Assembly: GCA_031259205.1 (NCBI GenBank) | Contig: JAIRLS010000093.1 | Coordinates: forward strand, 1-5,916 | Source: Bacteroidales bacterium | GTDB taxonomy: Bacteria > Bacteroidota > Bacteroidia > Bacteroidales > UBA4181 | Direction of reading: 5' to 3' | DNA length: 5,916 nucleotides | Shown: positions 5,144 to 5,916 of the stretch, one piece after another | Layout of the letters: every line of letters starts with the position of its first letter | Numbering within the stretch: position 1 is the first letter of the stretch | Notes under the pieces: model-generated | Seen by the model: the letters and a program-made list of their open reading frames with translations, nothing else | What the model was told of the DNA's origin: nothing | Database searches by the model: none | Program-made: the position numbers and the translations under genes

Positions 5144-5916
5144 ATGATTTTAAACGGAAAAATCATTTATGGATTGTCATTGTGTTGTTTTTCGTATATG
5201 CCTGCCCAAGCGGCATTTGGATACGGAGAAACAACTCGGGCAAACCGTGACAGCGCACAGGAGGTGATGCCGGATTTTTCATGCAGGCAGTTGATCCTTC
5301 CCGTCACCCTGATGGCATACGGAACGGTTGAAATATGGGCGGCGCCCAAAATCAGGCTGCTCAACTATGTCATCGGCCATTCAATCAGCGCCCACACGCC
5401 AAAAAAGTTTCGAGTGGACAACGTCAGCCAGTATGTCCCCGCCCTAAGCGTCTATGCACTAAACCTTGCCGGAATCAAAGGCAAAAACAGTTTCAAAGAG
5501 CGGACAGTCATTTTGGGAACATCCGCTTTGCTTACGGCGATTACGGTGAACATCATCAAATATACCGTATGCGAAGAACGTCCGGACAAATCCGCTTTTA
5601 ATTCCTTTCCGTCGGGGCATACGGCCGTCGCCTTCATGGGCGCCGAATTTTTACGGCAGGAGTACAAAGAGGTTTCCGTCTGGTATGGCGTGGCCGGTTA
5701 CACTGTCGCCTTCATCACAGGCGCTTTCAGGATATACAACAACAGACATTGGGTAGGCGATGTTGCCTTTGGCGCGGGAATAGGAATACTCTGCACTAAA
5801 ACGGCTTACTGGCTGTATCCCGTATTACGGAAAAAATTCCTGAAAAACCGTAAACAGAGGGAAAATATCACGCTGTTACCTTACAGCAACGGACAACAAA
5901 TCGGATTTTCCCTGTT
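5144..5916 (+). CDS. PAP2-family phosphatase, 3' end cut by window
   Basis: An open frame of 257 codons runs off the right edge. The protein is a type 2 phosphatidic acid phosphatase-like enzyme, which removes phosphate from lipid or other phosphorylated substrates at the membrane; the substrate is not predictable. All three catalytic motifs are present: K-x6-RP (Lys139 to Arg146-Pro147), PSGH (156-159) and R-x5-H-x3-D (Arg196, His202, Asp206). The third motif has Phe195 where the classic SRxxxxxHxxxD pattern has Ser. The N-terminus MILNGKIIYGLSLCCFSYMP followed by AQA-AFG looks like a signal peptide cleaved after about residue 23, so the active site would probably face the periplasm. Hydrophobic segments lie around 121-138 and 182-195. 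The frame is open upstream to ATG 5045, but that lies within the promoter. ATG 5144 is preferred for the signal peptide; GTG 5117 is an alternative. Confidence 0.88.
   Translation, partial: MILNGKIIYGLSLCCFSYMPAQAAFGYGETTRANRDSAQEVMPDFSCRQLILPVTLMAYGTVEIWAAPKIRLLNYVIGHSISAHTPKKFRVDNVSQYVPALSVYALNLAGIKGKNSFKERTVILGTSALLTAITVNIIKYTVCEERPDKSAFNSFPSGHTAVAFMGAEFLRQEYKEVSVWYGVAGYTVAFITGAFRIYNNRHWVGDVAFGAGIGILCTKTAYWLYPVLRKKFLKNRKQRENITLLPYSNGQQIGFSL

Noticed and set aside
4870..5166. 98-codon minus-strand open frame
   Set aside because: It crosses the tandem repeats and the PAP2 promoter and start; its composition follows the repeats and no domain is recognisable.
5071..5250. 59-codon plus-strand open frame beginning at the first ATG after the predicted PAP2 transcript start
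   Set aside because: It overlaps the PAP2 start in another frame, has no ribosome binding site and no recognisable family. A leader-peptide role cannot be excluded but is unsupported.

Overview
The window looks like chromosomal DNA from a member of the Bacteroidales (phylum Bacteroidota). The grounds are promoter-like motifs of the Bacteroides type (TTTG, a spacer of about 19-20 nt, then TAnnTTTG) in front of genes, the lack of Shine-Dalgarno sequences before the starts, A-rich short leaders, and the gene families present. The AAA-ATPase/PD-(D/E)XK family is especially abundant in this order. Genus cannot be fixed from the sequence; moderate GC in the genes would suit a Tannerella/Porphyromonas/Parabacteroides-like organism, which is inference only.

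Layout. Positions 1-491 hold no gene. At the left edge is a well-formed promoter pointing out of the window, then a 9-bp inverted repeat, then a 7-bp tandem repeat that runs into the stop codon of the next gene. Positions 492-2761 are a two-gene minus-strand operon: an RNA 2'-O-methyltransferase of the SpoU/TrmH family, followed with a one-base overlap by a sodium:solute symporter. Positions 2762-3084 are an intergenic region with a promoter for the operon, a diverged copy of a ~50-bp repeat, overlapping hairpins and a promoter for the next gene. Positions 3085-4656 (plus strand) encode a 523-residue AAA-ATPase-like protein with a C-terminal PD-(D/E)XK nuclease domain. Positions 4657-5143 are intergenic and contain four tandem copies of the ~50-bp repeat, a weak terminator-like hairpin and a good promoter. 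From 5144 to the right edge runs a PAP2-family membrane-associated phosphatase that is cut by the window end.

The methyltransferase and symporter are probably transcribed together and translationally coupled, although their functions are unrelated. The nuclease gene is a single-gene unit bracketed on both sides by the same ~50-bp repeat family in the same orientation, which makes it look like an insertion or an island in repeat-rich DNA. The PAP2 gene has its own promoter. No CRISPR array, tRNA, rRNA, transposase or integrase was seen. The most unusual element is the repeat family flanking the ATPase-nuclease gene; no complete new system can be claimed from this window.
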